Below, one piece after another: positions 10,427 through 22,997 of a DNA stretch of 64,000 nucleotides; position 1 is the first letter of the stretch, and every line of letters begins with the position of its first letter. Location of the stretch: positions 64,553,986 through 64,617,985 of the forward strand of contig NC_084487.1 of assembly GCF_030035675.1 (NCBI RefSeq), read 5' to 3'. A program made the translations under genes and the position numbers. Source of the stretch: Rhineura floridana. Lineage: Eukaryota; Chordata; Lepidosauria; Squamata; Rhineuridae. The notes under the pieces are model-generated. The model did no database searches, was not told the DNA's origin, and worked only from the letters and a program-made list of their open reading frames with translations.

Positions 10427-11272
10427 ATGGCATCCGGAGTGTCTCAGCGTTATAGAGACGAGCAAGGGAGGGGTGAGTCTTCAACTCCTCCGGAGATTAC
10501 AAATATAGAAATGAAGGAACAAATTTTACAATACTTAAAACAATTTAAACTAGAACTTAAGGATACCTGGACACAAATTTTGGATGCTAAACTAGGGGAT
10601 TTGAAGCAGAAAGTGGTGGAAGTGGAAAAAACTGCTGCGAGTGCAATGGAAAAGGTATCAGCACAAGAGGAGAAATATAAAATATTAAAGAAGCAAATAT
10701 CTGAAATTAAATTCAAACTGATTGACCAAGAAAACCGAAATCGACGTTGTAACATGCGCCTTCATGGAATAGCTGAGGATCTGGAAGGAAATGATGCAAA
10801 AACTTTCGTGGCAAAATGGTTGACTTCATTACTGCCTGATTTCCCCATTGATTCTGATGTTTTTGAAAGAGCCCATCGTGCATTGGGGCCAAAGAAAAGA
10901 AATACATCACGAGACTTAATCATATGTTTTGGTCGTTATAATAAAAAGGAAGCATTAATGAAAAAACTGAGGGAATTAAAAGAAATACAATGCCAAGGTA
11001 CACCTGTTATGATACTGCAGGACTTAGCCCCAGAAACACTACAAATGCGCAGAGGACTACTCCCCTTCACCTTAAAGTTACAAGAAGCGGGGATTCATTA
11101 TTCATGGGGCTTCCCATTCAAATTAGTGGTCCCCAGCAAGGGGGTCATTCTGATAAGCCCAAAAGCAGACGAGGGAAGGCAACAGGAGGGATTCCATGTC
11201 GTCAGCTCAGAGAAACATCATGTCGAAAGAGATAACCTGGAAGGACTTTTATTAATGAACATTGAATCCTAG
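10427..11272 (+). CDS. L1 ORF1 RNA-binding chaperone, intact frame
   Basis: A 281-residue protein of the L1 ORF1 family, which trimerises, coats the LINE RNA and acts as a nucleic acid chaperone in the cytoplasmic ribonucleoprotein. Residues about 28-105 are rich in Leu, Lys and Glu with heptad-like spacing and look like the coiled coil. An RNA recognition motif region follows at about 105-190, with NMRLHGI (109-115), ERAHRAL (147-153) and RDLIICF (162-168). The C-terminal domain has MILQDLAPETLQMRR (195-209) and HYSWGFPFKLVV. The start codon context, gaaatggca, is favourable, and no upstream in-frame alternative is needed. Length is within the usual 280-370 range, at the short end. It is uninterrupted although its partner ORF2 is not. 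Confidence 0.9.
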   Translation: MASGVSQRYRDEQGRGESSTPPEITNIEMKEQILQYLKQFKLELKDTWTQILDAKLGDLKQKVVEVEKTAASAMEKVSAQEEKYKILKKQISEIKFKLIDQENRNRRCNMRLHGIAEDLEGNDAKTFVAKWLTSLLPDFPIDSDVFERAHRALGPKKRNTSRDLIICFGRYNKKEALMKKLRELKEIQCQGTPVMILQDLAPETLQMRRGLLPFTLKLQEAGIHYSWGFPFKLVVPSKGVILISPKADEGRQQEGFHVVSSEKHHVERDNLEGLLLMNIES

Positions 11273-11720
11273 CAGTCGCTTGGTAAAAGGTTTGGGACTA
11301 TAGTATTTTCTGTTTTTGTTTTTGAACAAAGGGCTAGAGGGACTCTTCCCTCACATAGTCAGATCTATGCCACAAATAGATCTGAATTGCTCGCCTCACC
11401 ATTTTCATATACCCTTTTCTTTCTTTTTCTTTTTTCTTTCTCTTTTTTTCCTCCTTTCTTTTTCTTTCTTTCTTTAGTTTAAGAAGTTCAAATTGCGGGA
11501 AGGTGCTTGCAGCACTCCTGAGGGACAACATAGATTTTTTTTTCTTTTTGGTGGGGGGAAGGTTGGTTTCCGTGTTTACTATTTGTTAATCCACTGGTTG
11601 AATCTAATTCAGTTGGGAAGGGGGGAGGGGGAGGTTAGTTGTTAGGGGAAGTTCACTGGGAAATATATTAAAAAAGAAACCTGAGAAAGGAATAAAAACT
11701 CTAATAGTTATGCAATCTCC
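11273..11720 (+). other. L1 inter-ORF spacer with long pyrimidine tract
   Basis: The spacer is 448 bp, far longer than the few tens of bases in human L1. It holds a nearly pure pyrimidine tract at about 11406-11477 that ends in tttag, then a G-rich segment (11552-11566 and 11618-11634). This resembles a polypyrimidine tract with a 3' splice site. It may matter for ORF2 translation or splicing, but that is inference. Confidence 0.6.
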
Positions 11721-14700
11721 ATGGATGATCTAAAAACAGTCTCATTTAACATTAAAGGGTTAGGCAGTGTTATAAAAAGAGCCAGGATGTTCAAATTGAT
11801 CAGGGATCTGAAGCCAAAAATATTGATGCTACAAGAAACCCATAAGGCAACTTCAAAGGACGGTATATTCAACAGTAAACAATGGGGGAAAATATTTATA
11901 GCTAAAGGATCCTGCAAAGCAAGAGGGGTAGCAACATTAATCAAGACCGAAATTGACTTCAAAGAGACAAAAATAATGAAAGATAAGGAAGGAAGATTTA
12001 TTTTTGTGGAAGGAATTCTGAATGGACTAACAAAAATTACATTAGCATCAATATATAGCCCAAACATAAATCAACTAACTTTTTTAGATAGAACCCTAAG
12101 AAAATTACATAAATTTACAGAAACAGAATTATTGATAGGAGGGGACATTAATTGGAATTTACAAGGTGCAGTAGCAGTCAGAGATGTGAATAATATTAAA
12201 CAAATTAGAGATGAATCTCAACACCATAAGCAAGTAATGAAATGCATGAAAAATTTACAAAAATATGAACTCTACGAAACATGGGCAGAACTCTACCCAA
12301 AAGACTACACATACACATTTTACTCACGACCCCATGGTTCATTCTCAAGACTGGATACAATAATGGTTACAAAGAGTCTACTACCATGGTTAGTCAGAAT
12401 GCATATAGGCCAAATAAACATATCTGACCATGCCCCAGTGCTTCTGGAGATGGTAACGTGTGCCAAAGAAAAAACAACACCGATATGGCGATTACACCCT
12501 ACCCTAGTAGCAAGACAGGAATGTAAAAGTAGAATACAGGAGGAGATAGTAAACTATTTCACAGAAAATCATATTAATGACACTTCAGGAGGGGTGAGAT
12601 GGGATTGCATGAAAGCAGTAACTAGAGGGCAGTATATTAAAGAAATGGCCATTATTCGAAATAATACTAAAAAACAGAAATCAGAATTAGAAAAAACTGT
12701 AGAAGTTCTAACAGCACAATATAAAGGTACTGGTTCACAAGTTATTAGACAAAAAATGGAAAAGAAAAGAACAGAACTAAACCTGCTAGATATTGACAAA
12801 ACAATGGTAGATTTGCTCTATGTTAAACAAAAATATTATGAATTTGATGGAAAGGGATCAAGAATGTTAGCAAATAGAATAAAAAAAGGAAAAATAGTAA
12901 TAGAATTGTAGCTTTAACAACTAAGGAAGGCATAAAAACTTATAGCGCAAATGAAATTAGGAAAATATTAACCAAATATGAAAAATTATACAAAGAAACA
13001 AATATAGACAGAGAATTTATAAAAGAGTACCAACAAGGAAGTAAGATTACTGGCCTAACAAGGGAACAATCAACATATTTAGAACAGCCTATATCAGTAG
13101 AAGAAATAAAAAATGCTATAAAAAAATTGAAGTCTAGTAAAGCACCAGGCCCTGATGGCTTTACAGCTGAATTTTATAAAGCATATGCTGAATTACTGAT
13201 TCCACAACTTTCAGAAGTCTTTAATGCAATATTACAGGGAACACAACTACCGGATACTTGGAAACAATCAAGGATAATTCTCTTATTAAAACCTGGTAAA
13301 GCCCCAGAACTTCCAGATTCATATCGGCCCATTTCATTATTAAATGTGAACTATAAAATCTTTGCTACTATATGGGCAAATAGATTAAAGACAATGATAG
13401 GGAAAATAATTCATCCAGACCAGTTTGGGTTTATCCCCAAAAGGCATATAGCAGATCCTGTTAGAAGATTATATAGTGTAATCACTCACGCAAAAAAATC
13501 AAAAATATCACTAGCAATCTTGGCTCTAGACCTCTATAAAGCCTTTGATAGTGTAAACCTAAAATTTTTGTTAAAAATTCCACAAGTATACAAATTTGGC
13601 CCAAAATTTTCACGTTTTACAATTTACACAGAAACATCAGCGACAATTAGATTTAATAATACAGAAACATCCTATTTAAAATTCAGTCTGGTACCAAACA
13701 AGGATGCCCTTTATCCCCATTATTATTTGATCTGATAATTGAATTTTTAGCAGACAAATTAAGAAACAATGATAACATCAAGGGAGTGCCAGTTAAAAAT
13801 CAAACTCATTTAATAAATTTGTATGCTGATGACATGATACTTATGCTAGAAAATCCAAAAACAAGTATGAGATATATCAAAGACGAACTAGAACATTTCC
13901 AAAATGCATCAAGACTGAAAGTCAATTACACAAAATCAGATTTGTTATGTTACAATATACCTCCCAAAGATCAAATTGACATGTCTAATCAACTTAAAAT
14001 CCCATCAGTTCACAAGTCATTCCGCTATTTAGGAGTTCAAATTTCAAAAAATATGAACAAATCCTTTCAATTAAATTATGGAAGAATCTGGAAACAAGTA
14101 ACAGCAGATATTAAAAGATGGAATAAAATGAACTTGTCGCTAATGAGCCGAAAATCAGTTATAAAGATGATGGTGGTGCCAAAATTTACGTACTTGTTCT
14201 ATGTATTACCCACTGATATTGCACCAAAATTTTTTAAAATATGGCAATCAACAACTGACACATTTATCTTTAAAAGTAAAAGACCTAGGACATCAAAAAA
14301 CTTGAGATATAGGAGGGTAGAAGGAGGAGGATGGGGAACACCCCTATTAAAACTATACTATGAAGCTTATCAGCTCAGACACTTGATGTCCGTAATCAAT
14401 GATTCTCAAGAAAAATATTGGGTATGTATAGAAAATTCTTTATTTCAAGATATAGATCTTGCAGTATTACCCTTTATTAAAAAAGAAATTAAAAAGGGAA
14501 TACAACAACAACATACAAGCATTAATCCCATACTAAAGGTCTGGAAATATAGAAAGGAATCATTGATGCCAGGGATATCCCCATTGATACCAATTTGTGG
14601 ACACCCGGACTTTTACCTAAAAGAGAGAATGATAAATAAAAAGGCATTAAAAGATAATCAACTCTACAGATTAATGCATTATTATACTGATTTATTACCC

Positions 14701-15560
14701 ATATCTAGAACTGCCTGGAGGACATCATTGAAGAATTCAAATATTACTTGGTTAGTGTGGTATCAACTATCTACATTTATTAGAAAGCAACACGTCATAC
14801 AGCAAGTTACCAGAAACTTGACAGATTTTGAAAGAATGGTAGTTAACATACCAGAAAAAGATAAAGGGCAAATAACTACCCTTTATAGATTGCTACTTGA
14901 ACAGGATTTAGGATCACAACAAGGGCTATGAACTTGCTGTGAATCTGACTGGGCTATCAAAATTGATCAAGAATACTGGACAAAAATGTGGGGGAAATTT
15001 CCTTTTAAAGCCATATCAGCTAAATACACAGAAATATCACTCAAAATCTTACAAAAATGGTACCTAACGCCATCCAGAATTGCAAGGATAGACAAGTCTT
15101 ACCATTGTGCTGGAGAGGATGTGGGGTCCGCGGATCCTATGTTCACATGTGGTGGGACTGTAAACGTATTCAAAGATTCTGGATGGAGGTTTTTGAAGAA
15201 ATATCCATTATAGTGGGAATGAAAGTAATAAAAACACCGGAATTTGCATTACTTAATAAATTTGATGGCCAAAACCAAACCATATCACATAAAAAGCAAA
15301 TTGAGTATCTCTTAATAGCATCATGCATGTTGATAGCTAAATGCTCGAAAGAGAAAAAAGGATTAAACATTGGGAAGTGGTATAGCATAGTATGGGAAAT
15401 AGCGCTCTCAGAGAAACTTACTCAATGTTTGAGAGTGGCAAGAGGACAAAAGAAAAAAGATAGTTTTGCTACAGAATGGTCGTGTTTTATTACACATACA
15501 AACAAAACATCAGCACCAATACAGGTTCCAATTGCCGTTAACAGCTTATGGCTACAATAG
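11721..15560 (+). pseudogene. L1 ORF2 endonuclease/reverse transcriptase, broken by several frameshifts and a stop
   Basis: ORF2 would nick the target and copy the L1 RNA. The first frame (11721-12911, 396 residues) holds a complete-looking endonuclease: SFNIKG (N10), LQETH (E39), GGDINWN (141-144 region), SRLD (209-212) and SDHAPV (235-240). Frame changes follow near 12895 and near 13675. The reverse transcriptase has SSKAPGPDGFTAEFYK, SYRPISLLN, LALDLYKAFDSVN, then GTKQGCPLSPLLF and LYADDMIL in the next frame. An in-frame stop lies at 14929-14931. Another frame change at 15060-15130 precedes the C-terminal cysteine motif (CWRGC...HMWWDC). Neighbouring ORF1 is intact. The element is unable to supply its own ORF2 but is otherwise complete. 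Confidence 0.92.
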
Positions 15561-15783
15561 TTTCTCTGGAGATCTGGGATCTGTCCTCTTGTTAATTAAT
15601 TATCTAAAACTGCCTAATAACCAATGTTAAATAATTTGTATTGTATGTGGATAGTGATAGAATGAGTAGTACTTTTATATGTAATGTACTATTCTTTGCG
15701 TATATGGTTTCTGTATTATGTGAATATTTAATATTTAATCTTTATATATTTCAAATAAAAAACATATTTAAAAAAAAAGAAGA

Positions 15784-16187
15784 AGAAGAGGAAAGTCTTG
15801 ACCTGGCGCCGAAAAGATAACAGTGTTGGCGACAGGCGCACCTCATCAGGGAGATCATTCCATAATTTGGGGGCCACCACTGAGAAGGCCCTATCCCTTG
15901 TTGCCAGCCTCCCAGCTTCCCTTGGAGTAGGCACCTTTGATGTTCAGCGTAGCATACGGGTGGGTTCGTGTCGGGGGAGGCGTTCCATCAGGTATTGTGG
16001 TCCCAAGCCGTGTAAGGCTTTAAAGGTTAAAACCAGCACCTTGAATCAAGCTCGGAAACATACAGGCAGCCAATGCAAGCAGGCCAGAATTGGTTTTATA
16101 TGTTCGAACTGTCTGGTCCCTGTTACCAATCTGGCCACTGCATTTTTGGATTTGAAAGAGTGGTTCAAGGGAGGCAGGTCATGCTAA
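15784..16187 (-). mobile_element. L2-type LINE C-terminal part, right of the L1 insertion
   Basis: Continues the L2 from 10019-10187. The minus strand reads TRDRAFSVVAPKLWNDLPDE, then LLSFRRQVKTFLF, the conserved L2 C-terminus. The adjoining plus-strand gcaccttgaatcaagctcgg block matches other copies. Similarity ends near 16185. Positions 15784-15800 are the right copy of the L1 target duplication. Confidence 0.85.
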
Positions 16188-18323
16188 GGCACGTTGTCTC
16201 CTTTATATCCTATTTGGACAAATCATCTTAACAGATCAAGAAGCAATGATTTGCTCACCTTAAGCATGGATGGCATCATTATTCGACAGCCATTATCTCC
16301 ATGGTGTTTCCTCTTTTCTATACCGTCTTTGATCTGTTCAAATCAAACCAAATCCCAGCAGGTGTTCATTAAAAAATAAAAAATAAAAACCTTTGCTCAA
16401 GTATCTGGGAGAATCAGTAGGGAGAAAATCCTACAAAACCATCCAACAATGAGCATATTTCATTTATGCCTATGTTGGTCTATATATATTTCATTTGTAG
16501 AGGAAAAACGGAGGGCTCTTTTTTTTTTTTAAAGCAACTGGTTTAATCAAAAGGATTTTGTTCATCTTTCATTATCACTGAAGGAACCCAGCCATTCACT
16601 GGAAAGGATCAAACTGTTTAGCTGTAGCATTGTGAGACATACATAACAGCTGTCAGTACGATGAAGCTAGACAGATGTCAGGAAACAGAATACTCCAATG
16701 TTGTCCCTCTCAGCAGTGTAGAGCAAGATGCTGGCGTTTCCTTCCTAGATATTTCTGCAGCCTCGTAAGTAATACCATAAAATGTGGATGCTCCTCCTCC
16801 ATTTCTGCTTTCACTTGCGAACATCTGTTGCAGCCTAATTTAACTGTAGCATTTCAGGACTGAGAAGGGTTCAGGCCGACTTGGAGGGAAGCCTAATTGC
16901 AGAGCTGCTTTTCCTAGCTGGTCAGCTTAGAAAAGGCCTTTCGTGTGCCATTTACACCTCTCTCAGACTTTCCCTCTCAGAATGCTGGTACCCTGCCCAG
17001 TGTGAAGAAGTGAAGCAGTGTGCACTTTCCCTGCTTTTGTCTCCCCCCCCCAGTCCTTGGAATTTCCATAGTTTGCCCTTCCTTTCCCCCCAACAACCAG
17101 GATACATCTTTCCTATGCCCAAATCTTACATAGTTCAATACCTTATTTCAAGTCTTACATAGTCCAACACCTTACCAATAAGGAGCAAGAGATTCCAGTG
17201 GTCCAGTAACTAAGCTATTGGGCATTATTTAACTGCTTTTAGCTGCATGGACAGCTCCCTAGTATATATAGTCAGGGCCTCAACCCATAGAGATCAGCAC
17301 TGTAGCTTGGCATGACTCCACAGTATAACTTAAATATGAATTTGATGTTTAATGTGTCAACAAGTGCAAAGATGCTCTAAGTAAGGAAGATGAAAAATAG
17401 TCCATTTGAGTCATCTTCCAGTTTTTCTATCTTCACTGTATTCAAAAAGGAAAGAGGGCAAAGCTCTCTGTAACTTTGAAATATAACGTGGAAAAGAACA
17501 GAATGTTAATTGGGCATCACAGCAGGAGAAGCTCATTAATACACTTGTATGGTTTTTTAAAAAAAATAGAAGTGAGGAGTCTAAAATTATCCAGATGCTT
17601 AATCACTTCTTACTTTTGGCAACCAATTCCTGCTGATCTATAATGACTTGAGAACAGTGAAAAACATTAATGTACACAGAATTCTTAAATATTTTAAAAT
17701 TTGCTCTACTTTTTAACAAATGTTAGGATCACTAAAAAAAGCTCTCCTTTGTGTCTGTATAATCTCAGACAAGTGAGATTCCTATAAATTTATATATAAT
17801 CTCATTTAACTGATTCAATAATTAATTACTTTCAAGAGCACTCATTGCTTAATCTAGAAACCTTGTGAGTTATGTATCTAATCTCTCTGGATACATAAAT
17901 CTTGTGAATTGCTGAGTGGTTTCTCACACATATTTCTTACTTTAGATGCAGAAATGTGAAGAACATTTAAGAAGAATCAAAACACAGGGAATTTAACGGG
18001 AAGCTCTGTGGAGATACACTGATTCCTTGTTGCACTATAAGGGTACTAATCAGAGGACCAAACTGCAAGCAGCTTTAAGCTGCATCATTCACACAACACT
18101 TCAGAATTGTCCTGGCTCATGGGAATCAAGAGGCACCAGAAGGCCAATCCTCCACCACTGTTTGATATATTGCTCTCAGATCTTTTGCATTAACTCATTT
18201 CTAAGAGAGGCCACCTTTTCTCCCTTAATATCCACTAGAATGTCTTCTCCTTTTGGCCACTTTCCTATCAGTCCCAAGGTACTGATCTGTCAGGTTCAGT
18301 CAGAGCCTAGTTCTTGAATCTGA
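16188..18323. other. Unique-looking AT-rich DNA, no gene seen
   Basis: No frame over 100 residues with recognisable content, no SINE boxes and no paired terminal repeats were found. Poly-T runs occur near 16519. Confidence 0.5.
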
Positions 18324-19890
18324 AGGATTCAGCCTCAATTTATTGGCCCATATCCAGACCATCACCACCTCCAAGCACCAGTTCAGCACTCCTAGAAACT
18401 AAGGCCACCTGAACCTCCAGTGACAGTGTTGGATCAAGGAGTACCCTCAGGCTGCGGACCTGCTCCTTCAAGGAAGGAGCAACCCCATCCAGAACAGGCT
18501 GTCTTCCCACCTCCAGGATATGAGAACTCTGGACAACACCTGTCTTTTCAGGATTCAGCCTCAATGTATTGGCCCACATTCAGTCCATCACTGCCTCCAA
18601 GCACCGGTTCAACACCTCAACCCCCTCTCCTGATTCAGATGAAATAGAGAGGCAGAGCTGGGTGTCATCTGCATATTGATGGCACCACACTCCAAATCTC
18701 CTGATGACAGCTGCCAGTCACTTCATATAGGTGTTAAATAGTATGAGGGACAAGAGGGAACCCTGCAGGACATTTCCCATGGTGCTGAGCAATAGCTTCC
18801 CATAACTACCTTTTGGAAGTGGCCCTAGAGGTATGAGTGGAACCACTGAAGCCCTAAACCCGCACCTCTCTAAGACACTCCAGAAGGATACCATGGTCAA
18901 CTATATCAAAAGCCACTGAGAGATCAAGGACATTCCATCCTCCATCTCCTGACAGATGTCATCAACCAGGGCCACAAAGGAGGTTTTAGTGCCATGGCCA
19001 GGCCTGAAGCCAGACTAGAACAAATCCAAGCAATCAGTTTCCTCCAAGTGTGCTTGAAGCTAGACCGCCATCACCTTCTCAAGCACCTTGCCCTAACGGG
19101 ATATTTGCCACTGGATGATAGTTGTTTAACACTTCTGGATCCATGGAGGTTCTCTTAAGGAGGGGCACACCACCACTTCCTTCAAGGCAGATGGTACCTC
19201 TCCCTCCTCCAGTGAAACATTAATCACTCCCTGGACCCACCCAGTCAATCCCCTACAGCTAAATCTAAGAAGGGCAAGGGTTAGGGGGGCAGGTGGTCGG
19301 CTGTCTTCAAATAGCTTGTGCACATCCTCAGGCCCCAATAATCGAAACTGATCCAGTACAAATGGAACATACAGTGCTCTGGGTGCCTTTATTGCACTTG
19401 CTCTTACTGTGGCATTCAACTCTATCCGAATCCGATAGGGATTTTGTCCCTGAAGGATATTGGAGCAATGCTCTTTTGGCCAGATGTCAGAAGCCCATTC
19501 ACCACTCAGAAAAGCTCTGCTGAACAGCTACTTGCAGATGCAATGGTGGCACAGAAGTAAGCCTTCTTCACCATCTCCACTGCCACAATGGTGCAGCCTT
19601 ACCTTTGTTCAGACTGAAATTTACATCACCCATGCTCCAGCTGCTGACCTTCCTGTTTTATTGCATGTTGGAATACCAAGGTGATCTATGTGCTCCACAG
19701 CAATGGGGAGGGCACTCAGGAGCTATTGTGTCAATGGCTCTACACATCTCACCATTCCACAGTGAGACAAGAGCCTCAACAGGAGCACCAGCAATGTGAG
19801 CCGGAAAATCCTCCAGAGCACTCAGGAATCCATCAGATTTCATAAGTCTTTGAGGGCGAACCATCTCAATGGGTCCCCCATCCTTGTACA
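18324..19890 (-). mobile_element. Old L2-type LINE fragment, heavily decayed
   Basis: Minus-strand pieces include LRLNPEKTGVV, LKEQVRSLRVLLDPTLSLE (18340-18579), LSLILFNTYMK (near 18718), VINVSLEEGEVPSALKEVV (19126-19419) and MVRPQRLMKSDGF...APWYS-like residues (19658-19864). Their order matches the L2 frame from the endonuclease/RT linker to the end of RT. A block starting aggattcagcctcaat is repeated 226 bp apart (18324 and 18550), a local duplication within the copy. Numerous stops and shifts show it is older than the other copies. Confidence 0.82.
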
Positions 19891-22577
19891 GTGGAGTAGC
19901 TCTGTATTTCTCCCTAAAATATGCATTTATACATATTTGGGCTCTTGGGTTCTTTTTATTTTACTGAAACAACCTCACAACATTTGGAGAGGTGCATAAT
20001 TTGATTGATAGCAGCATTCCAATCTGCGTAGAAGCCCAGAACTGGTAAATAAGTTTGGTATGCTTTAAACTGCATACCAGATATACATCTCCTCTGTGCC
20101 TCATACTGGGGCACCAATCCTGTCCCACTGTTTAATATAAAACTCCCAAGATTTACTGTGCTCCCTCAGTTTCACCAGCTTGTTAAGACCAGTATCAGAC
20201 TTCTGTCTGCCTACCAACCATCTCTCCAATCCCAACATACTTTCTTGAATGCCTGGCAATAAGATGTGATAGTTAATTTTATATTCTCCAATCCAAACAT
20301 CTTTACTTGGTGGTAAGTCTCACTGAGATCAGTTAAGCTTACTATCTACTAAATATGTTTTGGATTTCAGCCTTAATGTTTTCAGCCTATGCAGACACTT
20401 CTTTTCATTTACTATTTTCCAGCTGAACTGGTTCTAATTATGTCTGGTTCTGTACATATCTCAAGGCATTATGTCCTGAGGGAGTGGCTGATTTTATGAG
20501 GATTCCAGGCAATGGGGGTCAATTGTTTATATGGGAAGCCAAGAGAGAGGGAGGGGAAACAATCTTGTTATGAGCAAGGTGAAATCACTGAGGGATGGCT
20601 GGTTATATTGGCTTTAATACTATTATGGCAGCATATTTGTGATTTTGTTCAGTAAGGCAAAAACCCTAGACATACTATCTGGTTAGGGAGTAAGTCCCAC
20701 TGCACACAGCGGAACTTACTTATGCCTAGGATTGCTCTATTAATCAGGATTTCCACTGAAGTCAATGGGACAATCATCTGATTTAGCAGAGGACTGGATT
20801 CAGTGCCCCTTTCCCTTCCTTTTGAACAGATTATCAGAGCTTCTGCTGGCAAACTGAGTAGGGTTGTATACATGAAGCCTTGATTCTTAGATCAGACTTG
20901 ATGTTTCAAGCTGTGAAAGCACACAGGCAGGACATGATTGCAATCATGCATCCAGATCCAAACAGGAATGTCCACTTGGAAAGCTACTTTGCATGGCCCT
21001 CCCTGGATAGTGGTGAAAGTTTTGAAGCACTGCAATGAAATGCTTTATTAGGAATGAGTACTGTAGAAAGAAGCTCTCTGAACAAGCAGACTATATAAGA
21101 AAAACATTACTTAAGTATTAGTGACAGAATTCGCTCATAGCCTTGTGTGACCAATAACTAAAAGCATTAATTTCAACCACTGGTGTTGTAGTGTAAATCA
21201 AAAACAGAATGACCTTTCTGAGAGATTACATTTATTAACACTTCAGCAAAATAACTGAATAGCTCATGACTTCTTAATGCCAAAAGAAGAAATTGATTTG
21301 GGATGAAACATGGCACAAGGCTGTTCAACTTGGGATATTTCATTCATTGAAGTTTGTAGCAAATGTTTGTGATGTCCACATAAATAAAAAGCTATATTGT
21401 TTAATAATATAGAAAACCCTCTGGCCTTCTGCGAACCTTTAGAAATAGCTCTGTACAGACTTCAATTTGTAGCCAACCCTCAATCAATACAAAATGATGG
21501 AGTTGAAAACTCCCCAAAATCTGGAAGAAAGAATTTGTTTCAGGAGATGACATCTTTAGAGGGAGGCTTAACTTTTCTGCTTCAACTACAACTGTTGATT
21601 AACCTGTGGTTACCGTTGAATCATTCAAAAGGTCATTGTGGCCTTTATATAGCAGCATTCATAATACTGCTATATTATCTTACATATAATAAACATATAA
21701 AATGTCAGCATTTCGAGGATTTGTAGTGCTGCATCACAACCCTGGATTTGCATGAAGTCAGAGTGAAGTAGGGGAGCAAAAGAGAAGGCAGGTTGCACAA
21801 CAGCAATGGCTGTGGCATGGGAGCAAAAAGGGATGGACACTGACAGGGGAAAGTAGTGGTTTAAAGCAACAAGAGAGATCAGAACAGATTGGCAAGGGAG
21901 GAATATTGAGGGGTGGTGGTTGTTTTAAAAAGTTTTATCAAGGGAAAATAGCAGAGATGGGTACAACACAGGAGCTAACACAACAGACTCCCAACTCCCT
22001 TGTCGATGTACTCAAACTCCTGCTCACTCTACTCAAATCTCTGCCATTGTTGAAAACCACAAATTTTCTCTCAGTGTCTCTCAATACCTGCTTTGCTCAA
22101 ACTTCTGATGTTCTTTAAAACCATTTTTCTCTCAGTGTCTCTCAATCCCTGCTTCACTCAAACCTTTGCCATTGTTTTAAACAACCACCGGTTCCCTTTT
22201 AGTATCCCTCCTTTTGCTCTGTACTGAGATGTCTCCCTCTTGCATTCCTCAGTTGCCTCATGTGGGAGATACGAAGAATGTGGAACCCTCAGATATTCCA
22301 CAATACCTTCATATAATATATTTCAGTCCTGGTACCATGTGTTGTCTTCAACAGGAAGTTCCAGATTCAATGCAGTAATTTAGAACAGAAATTTTATTAA
22401 CGAGCAAGCACCCATATATCTACAACATCCATTAACTGAAAACCTTTTGTAATTGAACAAGCCAAATGACAGGCTTGCTCAAATAAAAATGGTGTTTTTT
22501 TAAAAAAAGATTCATTCATCTTAAAGACATACAGTAGCAACATCTGTCATCATTGTGTGTATATGTGTGTATGAGTA
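19891..22577. other. Mostly unique DNA with one palindromic interspersed repeat
   Basis: At 20683-20790, ggagtaagtcccactg and ccactgaagtcaatgggac form part of a widespread palindromic repeat also seen near 58.3 and 60.0 kb. No gene is supported in the rest. Confidence 0.45.
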
Positions 22578-22997
22578 AAGGGGGCTGCAGAGTAGGAGAG
22601 GGGGATGAGGCATGGAAATGGAGGTGGTCTGTGTGCAAGAGGGAGTTGAGAAAAGGAGGGAGAAGAGACAAGGAAAGGGATTAAGGTGAATATGGGTGGG
22701 TGTGCAAAGGGGGGCTGCAAAATGGAGAGAGGGGAGGAGGCATAGAAATAGGGGTGATCTGTGTGCCAGGGGAAGTTGAGAAAAGGTAGGAGGGAGAAGG
22801 GAGGAAAACGGATTTGAAGGTGTAAATGGGAGTGTAAATGGGGGTTGCATAAATAAGGGAGTAGAAGGCATGGGGATCAGGGTGAAGATTAAAGCAAAGG
22901 TATGAAAGGGGCTGCAGAACAAGAGGTGATGATGGCTTCATAATTGGGTGGAAGGTGAAACAAGTGCTTAGTGGCTGCAGTGTGTGGGAGGAGGATA
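22578..22997. repeat. 130-bp minisatellite, left part
   Basis: ggggctgca recurs at 22581 and 22711, and ggggttgca at 22841, giving two successive 130-bp periods with shared ggtcatctgtgtgc-like and agttgagaaaagg blocks. A shortened unit follows near 22909. The purine-rich strand gives long artificial Pro/Ser/Leu frames on the minus strand. Confidence 0.8.

Larger units (their letters stand above)
10188..15783 (+). mobile_element. Full-length L1 LINE with 17-bp target duplication
   Basis: About 5.6 kb with a 239-bp 5' leader, intact ORF1, a 448-bp inter-ORF spacer, a broken ORF2, a 3' UTR and an A-rich end (aaaaaaaaagaag). It is flanked by agaagaggaaagtcttg at 10171-10187 and 15784-15800. Removing it rejoins one L2 copy without loss, so this is a clean target-primed insertion. 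The L1 must be younger than that L2. Confidence 0.95.

Noticed and set aside
22578-22997. CRISPR-like array
   Set aside because: Units are 130 bp and diverged with no constant short repeat and variable spacer pattern; the window is vertebrate DNA.
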